The notes beneath the pieces were generated by a model. That model did no database searches and was not told where the DNA came from. It saw only the letters and a list, made by a program, of their open reading frames with translations. Below are positions 15,472 through 22,544 of a stretch of 22,544 nt of DNA, one piece after another. The first letter of the stretch is position 1; every line of letters begins with the position of its first letter. The position numbers were made by a program, and so were the translations under genes. Source of the stretch: DASVNK01 sp964478815 (GTDB taxonomy: Bacteria; Verrucomicrobiota; Verrucomicrobiia; Limisphaerales; SXQI01); assembly GCA_964478815.1 (NCBI GenBank), contig CAYZKY010000107.1, forward strand, positions 1-22,544, in the 5' to 3' direction.

Positions 15472-16326
15472 ATGGCGATAGCCGAACATCCGCAACCCGA
15501 AGAACCGCCCAAGCTGAAGATTTATTTCCTGCCGAACCTCATGACGGCAGGCAACCTCTTCTGCGGCTTTCTGGCGCTCACGAAAATCGTCGAGGCGTCC
15601 GCCGACGATCCGAACTTTAATCGGGCCATCCGGCATGCCCTGTTCTTTATTCTGCTGGCCTGCATTTTCGACCTGCTCGATGGCCGGGTCGCCCGCATGG
15701 GCGGCGCGGAGAGCCCCTTCGGCCGCGAATTCGATTCTCTGGCGGACATCATCTCGTTCGGAGCGGCCCCGGCCTTTCTCGTCCATCGCATCGTCTTGCA
15801 CGATGTCTTTAAAGCCCGGCCGGAGCTGGGCTGGTTCATTGCCTCCATCTACTTGTTATGCGGCGCCTTCCGCCTGGCCCGCTTCAACTGCCTCGCCGCC
15901 ATGAGCGGCGGCGGCGGCAAACATTTTCTCGGGTTTCCCATACCGGCCGCCGCCGGTCTCGTCGCCTCGCTCACCCTGTTCATGCTTTGGTGGGATGAAC
16001 GGAATTTCCCGACCGGCACCTGGCGCTACTCCCTCCCCGTGATCCTGCTCTTCCTCTCCTTCATGATGGTGAGCGAAGTAAAGTATCCCTCGTTCAAAAC
16101 TCTCGATTTTCGCGCCACGCGGCCGTTTACCAAGATCGTCATCATCAGCATCCTGTTCGGCCTGCTGCTCATCGCCCAGGACGTCATCCTGCCGATCGTG
16201 CTGCCGGTCATTTTCACATCCTATCTGCTATACGGGTTTGTGCGCCCGCGCATCTCCCGCGAGATGCGCCGGGGCATCGAGGAAGAGGAGGAGGATGCCG
16301 CCGATAGCGCTGCGTCCGATCGATGA
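15472..16326 (+). CDS. pssA: CDP-diacylglycerol-serine O-phosphatidyltransferase
   Basis: This integral membrane enzyme makes phosphatidylserine, the precursor of phosphatidylethanolamine, from CDP-diacylglycerol and serine. The 284-residue protein carries an intact CDP-alcohol phosphatidyltransferase motif: D67-x2-D70-G71-x2-A74-R75-x8-G84-x3-D88-x3-D92. The 'LPNLMTAGNLFCGFLAL' start and the 'GFPIPAAAGLVASL' segment are typical of PssA. About seven or eight membrane segments are visible, and the end is strongly acidic (five Glu in a row). The start lacks a visible ribosome binding site. It overlaps the LysE-type gene by 4 nt; no psd gene is adjacent. Confidence 0.94.
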   Translation: MAIAEHPQPEEPPKLKIYFLPNLMTAGNLFCGFLALTKIVEASADDPNFNRAIRHALFFILLACIFDLLDGRVARMGGAESPFGREFDSLADIISFGAAPAFLVHRIVLHDVFKARPELGWFIASIYLLCGAFRLARFNCLAAMSGGGGKHFLGFPIPAAAGLVASLTLFMLWWDERNFPTGTWRYSLPVILLFLSFMMVSEVKYPSFKTLDFRATRPFTKIVIISILFGLLLIAQDVILPIVLPVIFTSYLLYGFVRPRISREMRRGIEEEEEDAADSAASDR

Positions 16327-16991
16327 ACCAACTCGACGGGCTGCTGACCGCCTGGATCGCCGGAGTGATCAGCGGATTCGTGGTGTGTATTCCGGTGGGG
16401 CCGATCAACATCACGATCGTCAACGAAGGGGCCCGCCGCGGTTTCAAATGGGCTTTCCTCATCGGGCTCGGCTCGATGGTGATGGACCTGATCTACTGCA
16501 GCGTCGCCTTCGCCGGGTTTACCGGATTGTTTCTCTCCCGCACCATCCGCGCCGCCATGGAACTCTGCAGTTTCCTGCTCATGGTCTGGCTTGGCATGAA
16601 GTACCTGCTGGTGCGCAGCCTCCCCTCCACCACGCCCACCGTCGAGAGAGTCGAGCACCGCTTCCATCCCCACACCGCCTTTTGGATCGGCTTCGTCCGC
16701 GTCCTCGGCAACCCCGCCGTCCTGCTTTTCTGGATCGCTGTCTCCTCCAGCTTCCTCTCTCACCAATGGATCGACGACCGTCTTATCACCAAAGTCGTCT
16801 GCGTCATCGGAACCTTCGTCGGCGGCGTCGCCTGGTTCCTCCTCCTCAGCGTTCTCGTCGCGCGCGGGCATGGCAAATTCTCCACCACCAGCCTGGTCCG
16901 CATGTCGCGCGTTTCCGGAGCCATCCTGCTCATCGCCGGTGGATTTATCGGCGTGCGCCTCATCCGCCTCCTCGCCCTCCAGAGCCAGTAA
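16323..16991 (+). CDS. LysE/RhtB-family exporter
   Basis: A 222-residue inner membrane protein with about six hydrophobic segments. The LysE/RhtB hallmark P24-V-G-P-I-N29 lies at the end of the first segment, followed by 'EGARRGFKWAFLIGLGSM', and 'GFVRVLGNPAVLLFWIA' marks the second half of the fold. Family members export amino acids or related small molecules; the substrate here is unknown. Start and stop give a normal length. The ATGA overlap with pssA implies translational coupling, which is notable but may only reflect compact packing. Confidence 0.9.
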   Translation: MNQLDGLLTAWIAGVISGFVVCIPVGPINITIVNEGARRGFKWAFLIGLGSMVMDLIYCSVAFAGFTGLFLSRTIRAAMELCSFLLMVWLGMKYLLVRSLPSTTPTVERVEHRFHPHTAFWIGFVRVLGNPAVLLFWIAVSSSFLSHQWIDDRLITKVVCVIGTFVGGVAWFLLLSVLVARGHGKFSTTSLVRMSRVSGAILLIAGGFIGVRLIRLLALQSQ

Positions 16992-17093
16992 CCCGTTCGC
17001 GACTCTCCTGATACTGGCACTTCGGCTGCTTGTTGCTGATTCCGCGGCCTGCGACCCGTTTTTTCGCAAGGCCGAGAAGAACAACGATCTGCT

Positions 17094-18308
17094 ATGCCGT
17101 CCTATTTGTATGTCGCCCGTGAGGCGAGCACCGGCCGCGAGATCCAGAACACCCTGGATGCCGCCACCGAACAAGCCGCCATCGCCTCCCTCCTGAATCG
17201 CAATCTCTTGGTGGTGAAGATTCAAGAGAAGGTCGGCCGCAAGGGCAAGACGGCCGGAGGTTCCGTGCCCCTGGCCGACCTCGTTGTCTTTACGCGCCAG
17301 CTCGCCACCATGCTCGACGCCGGTCTCGCCATGGTGCAATCGCTCCAGGCCCTGGCCGAACAGACCTCCAACAAAGTCATGCGGGACGTCATCAAGGACG
17401 TCTGCACCCGGGTCGAAGGCGGCGACAGCTTCGCCACCGCTTTGCAGAAGCATCCGAAGGTGTTCACCCGTCTCTACGTCTGCATGGTCGACGCCGGAGA
17501 AAAAGGCGGTTTGCTCGCCGAAATTCTCAGCCGCCTCGCCACCTTCCTCGAAAACACCGCCCGGCTTCGCAAGAAGGTCAAGTCCGCGATGATGTATCCC
17601 ACCGTCGTCACCTTCGTGGCGATCACCATCACCATCTTCCTGCTCGTGCGCGTCGTGCCCGTCTTCGGCGAAATCTTCTCCGGCTTCGGCGCCAAACTCC
17701 CCGCGCCCACCCAGTTTTTGATCAACTTGAGCGAGTTCCTGAAGAAGAACCTCATCTACATGCTGCCCGGGATCGGCCTCATGATTTACGGCTGGCTCGC
17801 CTATATCAAAACCAAGAAGGGCCGCGAATTCTGGGACCGCGCCCGCATCCGCCTGCCCATCTTCGGCCAGATCGCCCACAAAATCTGTCTCGCCCGATTC
17901 ACCCGCACGCTCGCTTCGCTCGTCCGCTCCGGTGTGCCGATCCTCGAAGTCCTCAGCATCGTCTCCAACACGGTCGGCAACGTGGTCATGGAAAAAGCGA
18001 TCCGCACCGCCATGGCCGACATCGAGAAAGGCGACGGCATCTCCGTCGCACTGGGGAAACATCCGGTGTTTCCGACGATGATCGTCCGCATGATGTCGGC
18101 CGGCGAACAGACCGGCAAAATCGATTCCATGCTCGAACGCATCGCCGACTTTCTCGATGAAGAAATCGAGACCACGCTCTCCGGGTTGACCTCGTTGATC
18201 GAGCCCCTCCTCATCGTTTTCCTCGGCGTCGTCGTCGGCGGCATCGTCATTTGTATGTTCCTGCCCATCTTCAAGATGAGCGAGATCATCAATCCGCCCG
18301 GAAAATAA
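17094..18308 (+). CDS. Type II secretion / type IV pilus inner membrane platform protein (PilC/GspF family)
   Basis: A 404-residue platform protein that connects the assembly ATPase with pilin or pseudopilin in the inner membrane. The N-terminal 'PSYLYVAREASTGREIQNTLDA' is typical. Two T2SSF domains follow at about 65-190 and 265-390, each with the conserved 'F-T-R-Q-L-A-T-M-L-D-A-G' / 'F-T-R-T-L-A-S-L-V-R-S-G' repeat and the later M-x-x-A-G-E-x-x-G motif. Membrane spans lie near 168-190, 215-236 and 370-395. Length is normal. The ATPase and pilin genes are not next to it; pseudopilin-like genes lie about 2.8 kb further on, on the opposite strand. It ends at a strong terminator. Confidence 0.94.
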   Translation: MPSYLYVAREASTGREIQNTLDAATEQAAIASLLNRNLLVVKIQEKVGRKGKTAGGSVPLADLVVFTRQLATMLDAGLAMVQSLQALAEQTSNKVMRDVIKDVCTRVEGGDSFATALQKHPKVFTRLYVCMVDAGEKGGLLAEILSRLATFLENTARLRKKVKSAMMYPTVVTFVAITITIFLLVRVVPVFGEIFSGFGAKLPAPTQFLINLSEFLKKNLIYMLPGIGLMIYGWLAYIKTKKGREFWDRARIRLPIFGQIAHKICLARFTRTLASLVRSGVPILEVLSIVSNTVGNVVMEKAIRTAMADIEKGDGISVALGKHPVFPTMIVRMMSAGEQTGKIDSMLERIADFLDEEIETTLSGLTSLIEPLLIVFLGVVVGGIVICMFLPIFKMSEIINPPGK

Positions 18309-18325
18309 TCTCCCCACTCCCCTCC

Positions 18326-18360
18326 CGCCGCCCGGCCTCGCGCCGGGCGGCGTTTTCTTT
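18326..18360 (+). terminator. Rho-independent terminator after the PilC/GspF gene
   Basis: CGCCGCCCGGC (18326-18336) and GCCGGGCGGCG (18342-18352) form a perfect 11-bp GC-rich stem with a 5-nt loop, followed at once by TTTTCTTT. It lies 18 nt after the stop codon. This is the clearest intrinsic terminator in the window. Confidence 0.9.
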
Positions 18361-18637
18361 GTACGCCGGACATGACTCAGAACCTATGGGATTAGAGCGG
18401 TTTAACTAAACGTGTGGCCGTTGCGAGCGGAACTGCAAGCCGAGGGCGACTGCGGAATAAGCACTCGTGGGAAGGAAGCCGGAGGCAAATCACTGACGCG
18501 TTGAACAAAAACCTGATAGAGGGTGTTGCGGAAGAAGAACGATGCCCTCCTTGATTTTATTGAGCGGAATGACGTCCGGCTATTTTCGGCGCGTGGTGAC
18601 GGGGAGCCTTGGGGAAACGCGTCGCCGCCTTGTGTCC

Positions 18638-18653
18638 GCCCGATCAATCGGGC
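18638..18653. repeat. Perfect inverted repeat, 7-bp arms, 2-nt centre
   Basis: GCCCGAT and ATCGGGC are exact reverse complements separated by CA. It has no T-run, so it is not a typical terminator; it could be a protein-binding site or part of an RNA fold in the gene-poor region. Confidence 0.5.
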
Positions 18654-18750
18654 CGTTCCATTTGCGTCAAGCTACCCATCCGGGCCTAACTCGTCACCGC
18701 TCAATCAAAAAACGCTTGTTTTAACCGATGTCTCACCTCCCCGGGGGACT

Positions 18751-18766
18751 TGCGAAAACTTTCGCA
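18751..18766. repeat. Perfect inverted repeat, 7-bp arms, 2-nt centre
   Basis: TGCGAAA and TTTCGCA are exact reverse complements around AC, just after a CCCCGGGG palindrome at about 18739-18746. The arms, size and spacing resemble the repeat at 18638-18653, although the sequence differs. Function unknown. Confidence 0.5.
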
Positions 18767-18908
18767 GCACCCTCCTCAAGCGCATTTCTCAGCGACTGTA
18801 CCGGGGGCGGCCGTGGGCCAATGAGCGCCAGGTCGGATCGCACCGACGATGCTTGGGCAAAATCATTGAATGGTTGGAGTTTTTCAACAGGCTGCTACGC
18901 TCGGCGGC

Positions 18909-19391
18909 GTGCCGATCTACGAGTTTGCCTGCCCGAAGTGCCGGAAGATTTTCAGCTTCCTCTCGAAGCGCATCCAACCGGATCGCACGCCCGCCTGTCC
19001 TCAATGCGGCTCGAAACGGCTCGACAAGCAGGTGAGCCGCTTCGCGCTGAGCAAGGGCGCGAAGGAACCCGGCGCGGCGGGCGACGCCGCGGCCGAGGTG
19101 CCGGATTTCGACGATCCGCGCGTCGCCACCGCGATGTCCGAGATCGAACGGGACATGGAGCACCTCGACGAGAATAATCCGAAGCACATGGCCCACGTCA
19201 TGCGCAAGATGAAGGAGGTGCTTCCCCAGGGAGCGATGCCGAAGGAGATGGATATGGCCATCAAGCGGCTGGAGCAGGGCGAAGACCCGGAAAAGATCGA
19301 AGCCGACATGGGCGAAATGCTGGCGCCGCCCGGCGAAGGCGGCGGTGCGGCCGCGCCGTACGAGAAGGATGCCGGCCTGTACGACTATTGA
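18909..19391 (+). CDS. FmdB-type zinc ribbon protein
   Basis: A 160-residue protein whose first 45 residues are an FmdB/CxxC_CXXC_SSSS zinc ribbon: 'PIYEFACPKCRKIFSFLSKR', then a second C-P-Q-C knuckle before 'GSKRLDKQVSRF'. The rest is a charged helical tail rich in Met, Glu, Asp and Lys ('MSEIERDMEHLDENNPKHMAHVMRKMKEVLP') and an acidic, Gly/Ala-rich end. FmdB was proposed as a regulator, but the function of these proteins is not established. The GTG at 18909 is chosen because family members begin M-P-I-Y-E-F; an in-frame ATG at 18870 would add 13 residues encoded by the transposon-end-like motif. No ribosome binding site is present. Confidence 0.82.
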   Translation: MPIYEFACPKCRKIFSFLSKRIQPDRTPACPQCGSKRLDKQVSRFALSKGAKEPGAAGDAAAEVPDFDDPRVATAMSEIERDMEHLDENNPKHMAHVMRKMKEVLPQGAMPKEMDMAIKRLEQGEDPEKIEADMGEMLAPPGEGGGAAAPYEKDAGLYDY

Positions 19392-19443
19392 TTTCAGCTA
19401 AGCCCAGAGCCAGTCGAAGAACAACGACCACCCAGACATTCGC

Positions 19444-19932
19444 ATGAACACCAAACCCGACCCGCTGCCTCGCCGCGTTTTCGCGGTTTCGCATCACCCC
19501 CTCCCAGCCCATCCGGAAGTGTCGGAAATTCTGCGGGCGAGTCACGACAAGGCGGCCCACTGTGTGTTGCTGGCCATCCGGCCGGTGGCCCTGGCTGGCC
19601 TGCTCGGGCTCCTGTGCCTGACCGGCTGCAGCCGGAGCGAGAATCCGGCGGCGTCCGGCCCGGCCACCGCGGAGCCGAACGATGCCAATACTCCAGGCAC
19701 GAAGCCGGAGATTGCCGCGGTCGATAATTCCCTCAAGTCCGGCGCGTACGACGATGCGGCGGCTCAGTTGCTGGCGCTCGTCAATTCGGGCCGCCAGTTC
19801 TCGCAACAGGATGCCGCGGAGTACCGGCGGGCATTGAACGAAGCCTATGAAAAGGCTTTCGAGGCGGCCGAGAAAGGGGATACCCGAGCCCAGGCGGCGC
19901 TGAAGATGCTGCGCGCCGCCGCGCCGCGTTGA
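19444..19932 (+). CDS. Putative lipoprotein of unknown function
   Basis: A 162-residue frame with a lipobox: the hydrophobic stretch 'ALAGLLGLLCLTGC' ends in L-T-G-C (Cys at about residue 60), followed by a Ser/Pro/Ala-rich linker. Residues about 85-160 look like a short helical repeat ('NSLKSGAYDDAAAQLLALVNSG ... YRRALNEAYEKAFEAAEKGD'), similar to one TPR-like hairpin. The N-terminal leader before the hydrophobic stretch is unusually long (about 44 residues), so the true start may be an in-frame GTG or TTG at 19564-19569, which would give an ordinary lipoprotein signal peptide. No domain name can be given. Confidence 0.65.
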   Translation: MNTKPDPLPRRVFAVSHHPLPAHPEVSEILRASHDKAAHCVLLAIRPVALAGLLGLLCLTGCSRSENPAASGPATAEPNDANTPGTKPEIAAVDNSLKSGAYDDAAAQLLALVNSGRQFSQQDAAEYRRALNEAYEKAFEAAEKGDTRAQAALKMLRAAAPR

Positions 19933-19959
19933 AGAGAGGGCGTTCCCGGGATCCGGGGC

Positions 19960-21039
19960 TCAGCCCTGCTTGTCGCGGAGGCGGTCGTGGAATGCGCGGG
20001 TGAGGCGTTTGGTGCGGCGCTGATTTTCGGCGCGGAGCCGGACATCGTGGCGCGCCTCGAAATGATGCACTTCGCGCTCGAGCTTGCGATAGCCGGCGAG
20101 GCGATCGGGCTGGAGATTGCCCCCCTTGATGGCGGCTTGCACGGCGCAATCGGGCTCGGTTTCGTGTCGGCAATTGGTGAAGCGGCAGGCCGCCGCGAAC
20201 CCTTCCACATCGGCGAAGCTTCCGGCGAGGCCCGAGCCGCCCTCCCAAAGCTGGAGTTCGCGCAGTCCGGGAGTGTCGATGATCAGGCCGCCGTTCGGGA
20301 GCCGGATCAGTTCGCGGCAAGTGGTGGTATGGCGGCCTTTCTGGTCGCTTTCGCGGACGGGGAGCGTGGGAAGGATCTCCTCCCCGCAGAGGCGGTTGAT
20401 CAGGGAAGATTTTCCGACTCCGGAAGGGCCAAGAAGAACGGACGTGACGCCCGGGCGGATCAGGTCCAAGACCTCATGGGTGCCTTCGCCCGTCAAATTG
20501 CAGAGCGCGAAGACCGGCACGTCCTTGGCTGAGGCGCGGGCGGCTTCCAACACCGCCGGCAGGTCGGGGCACAAGTCCGATTTGGTCAACAGGAGGGCGG
20601 GCTGGGCGCCGCTCTCCCAGGCCAGCGTGAGGTACCGCTCCGCCCGGCGCAGGTTGAAACCGGCCCCGAGCGCGGAGACGACGAGCACAAGATCGATGTT
20701 CGCGGCGAGCACCTGCTCCTCGGTGGTGCATCCGGCCACGGTGCGGGAGAACTTGGTGCGGCGCGGCAGAACGGCGCGCACCAGGAATTTATCGTGGACC
20801 GGTTCGAGCAGGACCCAATCGCCCACCGCCGGGAGGTCCGCGCTCGAGCGGGCCAGTTGGCGAAAGCGGCCGGGCAGCTCCGCGCGGCGGATGCCTTCGA
20901 CCGTCCAGACTTCGAAGCCGCCGCGATGCACCGCGATGACGCGGCCGGGAGCGTGAGGCTCCCCGGCAGGCAGGGCCTCCGCAAAATGGCTGTTCCAGCC
21001 GAGGTCTTCCAGACGCATCGAGCGGGCAGGCTGCCACAC
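19960..21039 (-). CDS. rsgA: Ribosome small subunit-dependent GTPase A
   Basis: RsgA is a circularly permuted GTPase that releases late assembly factors and checks the 30S decoding centre. The 359-residue protein has an N-terminal OB fold (about 30-105), then the motifs in permuted order: T-K-S-D (G4, 152-155), G-P-S-G-V-G-K-S (G1 P-loop, 204-211), G-R-H-T-T-T (G2, 235-240) and D-T-P-G (G3, 255-258). A zinc finger follows with C285, C290, H292 and C298. All key residues are present. The GTG at 21037-21039 has GGAG 8 nt upstream; the ATG at 21018 is an alternative. It ends close behind the convergent lipoprotein gene and starts 44 nt after the pseudopilin-like gene. Confidence 0.95.
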   Translation of the reverse strand: MWQPARSMRLEDLGWNSHFAEALPAGEPHAPGRVIAVHRGGFEVWTVEGIRRAELPGRFRQLARSSADLPAVGDWVLLEPVHDKFLVRAVLPRRTKFSRTVAGCTTEEQVLAANIDLVLVVSALGAGFNLRRAERYLTLAWESGAQPALLLTKSDLCPDLPAVLEAARASAKDVPVFALCNLTGEGTHEVLDLIRPGVTSVLLGPSGVGKSSLINRLCGEEILPTLPVRESDQKGRHTTTCRELIRLPNGGLIIDTPGLRELQLWEGGSGLAGSFADVEGFAAACRFTNCRHETEPDCAVQAAIKGGNLQPDRLAGYRKLEREVHHFEARHDVRLRAENQRRTKRLTRAFHDRLRDKQG

Positions 21040-21082
21040 CGGTTCCGCTCCGCCAAGCTCCCCGCCGCCGCTGGCGTTGGCC

Positions 21083-21898
21083 TCAAGGCTGCCTGGTGGC
21101 GACGATGGATTGGAGCTTTTGGAGATCAGGATTGTTGGCGGTGCGGACGGAATTGATGACTTTGATCGCGAGGGTGCGGGGATCGCGCCACTTGATGCCC
21201 TCCGAATGGCCGTCGGCGAAGGAAAAGTTGCAGCCGTTCTGGTGCCACATGGCGGGGAGGTTCATCCAGGTGTCGCCCTCGGGGGCGAAGCCGAAATGGC
21301 CGTCGTCGATGCTGTCTTGATGTTCATCGAGGAAGACGAAGGCCTGGGCGGCTCCGGGCTGGGTGATGTCGGCGGTCTTTTTGTTCACCTTGTAGCCCTT
21401 CTGGCTGAAGAACATGAGGCCGACGTCGACGCCATTCATGTACCCGTTCATGGCGTAGCTCCGCACTCGCGGGTGTTTGGCGCCGCGCAGGGTGGTGCGC
21501 CCGAGGTCGCTCGGGCAGCGGTAGATCGCCGTGGAGCCGTTGTAACGGTAAAGGGTGCCGCGCTCGATGAGGGTTTTATTGGTGGAGTCGGGGCTGTTCC
21601 CCTGCATGTAGCCTTGAATCCAGGTGCGGGAGCCGGGGCCGACGTTCGGATCGTTGCTCACGAGGGCGTCGTTATGGTCGTCGGCGTAGAGCACCCAGCA
21701 GAGCTGGAGCTGCTTGAGATTGTTCAGGCAGAGCGTTTGGCGGCCCTTGCCCTTGGCCTTGCTGAGCGCGGGGAGGAGCATCCCGGCCAGGATGGCGATG
21801 ATCGCGATGACGACGAGCAGCTCGATGAGCGTGAAGGCGCGGGGCGGCTCGGGACGCAACCGGCTGGAAAAAAGGCTGGGCAAGGGCGGGCGGGTCAT
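21083..21898 (-). CDS. Pseudopilin-like protein with prepilin cleavage/methylation domain and H-X9-DG C-terminus
   Basis: A 271-residue protein. After a basic leader of about 21 residues comes the type III prepilin signal 'AFTLIELLVVIAIIAILAGMLLPAL', with the mature N-terminus expected at the Phe and the +5 Glu present. The rest is a globular domain with paired Cys ('LCLNNLKQLQLCW', 'YRCPSD') and ends with the F-A-D-G-H pattern of the H-X9-DG family, greatly expanded in Planctomycetes and Verrucomicrobia. Such proteins are thought to be minor or secreted pilin-like components whose role is unclear. The next pseudopilin-like gene lies 9 nt upstream on the same strand. It could use the PilC/GspF protein encoded nearby. 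Confidence 0.93.
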   Translation of the reverse strand: MTRPPLPSLFSSRLRPEPPRAFTLIELLVVIAIIAILAGMLLPALSKAKGKGRQTLCLNNLKQLQLCWVLYADDHNDALVSNDPNVGPGSRTWIQGYMQGNSPDSTNKTLIERGTLYRYNGSTAIYRCPSDLGRTTLRGAKHPRVRSYAMNGYMNGVDVGLMFFSQKGYKVNKKTADITQPGAAQAFVFLDEHQDSIDDGHFGFAPEGDTWMNLPAMWHQNGCNFSFADGHSEGIKWRDPRTLAIKVINSVRTANNPDLQKLQSIVATRQP

Positions 21899-21907
21899 GG
21901 CGAGCCC

Positions 21908-22544
21908 TCAGCGCGGCGTGGCCGGAGGCGGGTCGTCCGAATCCCACCCCTCGAAGCTATGGTTCAGCCACCAGTCGGATTCCTTGGGGTTGCCGCGGAA
22001 ACGCTCGGCGTGGCCATCGGCCATCACGACATTCATGGCCCCTTTGTGGGGCATGTTCTGGGCGCGGTGGTAGGGAATCTCCCAGACCATCACGGCGCGG
22101 GCGGGGCTTTTGATGTCGGTGGCGGCACGACCGCTGATGGGCTTGCGGCCGAGGGCACCGGTCTTGGGGTCGTGATACTTGTGAGACCAGACGTAACTGA
22201 CGCCGTCGTTGGCGAAGAAGAAGTCGCCGCCGAAAATGTCGTCGTTCGACCCTTTGACGACGATCTTGCCCTTGATGCCGGCGGGGCAGGTGAAGATGCC
22301 GCCGGAGGGGCGATGCTTCTTGCGGTCGGTGCTGGTGGGTTTGGCCTTGTTCGTGCCGAGGAACGGCTGGAGCAGTTCGGGCATCCATTTGTTGCCGACC
22401 CGCTCGCTGTCGCCCCAGGCCTTGCCCCAATTGAGCACCCAGGGGAGGCGATCCTGGAAGTCGCTGGCGTAGAGCGAGGCGGCCAGCCCGAGTTGCTTGT
22501 TGCTATTGAGACAGTAGGTGGCGTCGGCCTTGGCTTTGGCCTTA
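21908..22544 (-). CDS. Second pseudopilin-like protein, 5' end beyond the window
   Basis: The frame is open to the right edge, so the N-terminus, including the prepilin signal, is outside. The visible 212 residues begin with 'KAKADATYCLNSNKQLGLAASLYASDF', exactly where the helix of a pseudopilin of this family leads into its globular domain. They continue with a single 'FTCPAG' Cys segment and end with 'MNVVMADGHAERF', the H-X9-DG type C-terminal motif. It is thus a paralogue of the gene at 21083-21898 and probably co-transcribed with it. A GTG at 22438 is in frame but internal to the family pattern, so it should not be taken as the start. Confidence 0.9.
   Translation of the reverse strand, partial: KAKAKADATYCLNSNKQLGLAASLYASDFQDRLPWVLNWGKAWGDSERVGNKWMPELLQPFLGTNKAKPTSTDRKKHRPSGGIFTCPAGIKGKIVVKGSNDDIFGGDFFFANDGVSYVWSHKYHDPKTGALGRKPISGRAATDIKSPARAVMVWEIPYHRAQNMPHKGAMNVVMADGHAERFRGNPKESDWWLNHSFEGWDSDDPPPATPR

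Larger units (their letters stand above)
18361..18908. other. Gene-poor region with small palindromes and a transposon-end-like motif
   Basis: About 550 nt without a convincing gene between the terminator and the FmdB-like gene. It is less GC-rich than its surroundings in parts, with irregular composition. Two perfect small inverted repeats are present: GCCCGAT/ATCGGGC (18638-18653) and TGCGAAA/TTTCGCA (18751-18766). A motif at 18876-18897 containing TTTTTCAACAGGCTGCTA resembles sequences often seen at insertion-sequence ends. Open frames here lack domains and ribosome binding sites. It may be a decayed mobile element or an unrecognised RNA locus. Confidence 0.5.

Noticed and set aside
15291..15512. 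Minus-strand frame with a hydrophobic, Cys-containing start like a lipoprotein
   Set aside because: It overlaps the start of pssA and the small plus-strand gene, and the rest of its sequence is low in natural composition.
16221..18317. A 698-codon open frame on the minus strand
   Set aside because: It lies antisense to the 3' end of pssA, the LysE-type gene and the PilC/GspF gene, all firmly identified. Its product is full of Asp, Glu, Gly and His with no domain, as expected from GC-rich codon bias.
18400..18540. SRP RNA-like string GGAAGGAAGCC in the gene-poor region
   Set aside because: Only a short purine-rich piece matches; the flanking stem of SRP RNA is not seen.
18402..18870. Open frames on both strands in the gene-poor region (for example 18523 onward and 18402-18647)
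   Set aside because: No domain, no ribosome binding site and irregular composition; they run across the palindromes and into the FmdB-like gene.

Overview
The window is about 22.5 kb of GC-rich bacterial chromosome, most likely from a member of the Verrucomicrobiota. The pointers are a VPD-type (VPDSG-CTERM-like) sorting signal, two adjacent pseudopilin-like proteins with the H-X9-DG type C-terminus, a DUF1080-ThuA fusion, a DUF4380-type secreted protein and a 33-residue bS22/AURKAIP1-like basic protein. Most starts lack a good Shine-Dalgarno sequence. No rRNA, tRNA, CRISPR array, prophage or intact transposase was seen.

Layout. (1) 1-3491, plus strand: the C-terminal half of cobalamin-dependent methionine synthase (metH, cut by the window edge), a DUF971 protein 6 nt behind it, then a secreted DUF4380-like protein. 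(2) 3633-5285, plus: a TolC-type outer membrane efflux protein, convergent with (3) 5290-7741, minus: purN, hisG (long form), the 33-codon bS22-like gene and a YqhA/UPF0114 membrane protein, with a perfect 12-bp hairpin between the last two. (4) 8223-12484, plus: a secreted VPD-CTERM protein under a near-consensus sigma-54 promoter, then a PfkB sugar kinase, a DUF1080-ThuA protein overlapping it by 4 nt, and an HpnA-like NAD-dependent epimerase. (5) 12559-14952, minus: a RelE/ParE toxin and Phd-type antitoxin pair, then moaA preceded by an overlapping membrane-anchored coiled-coil gene. (6) 15136-18308, plus: a small unknown gene, pssA, a LysE-family exporter overlapping pssA, and a PilC/GspF-type inner membrane protein closed by a strong intrinsic terminator. 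(7) 18361-18908: a gene-poor stretch with small palindromes and a motif resembling a transposon end, directly against an FmdB-type zinc ribbon gene. (8) 19444-22544: a lipoprotein candidate (plus), then rsgA and two pseudopilin-like genes (minus), the last cut by the right edge.

Most of this is housekeeping: methionine, purine, histidine, molybdopterin and phospholipid synthesis plus ribosome maturation. Surface and export functions are mixed in (TolC, VPD-CTERM, PilC, pseudopilins). I see no clear new multi-gene system. The parts most worth a second look are the sigma-54/VPD-CTERM promoter with an almost absent leader, the bS22-like microgene with its hairpin, the unusually short antitoxin, and the kinase / DUF1080-ThuA / epimerase cluster.
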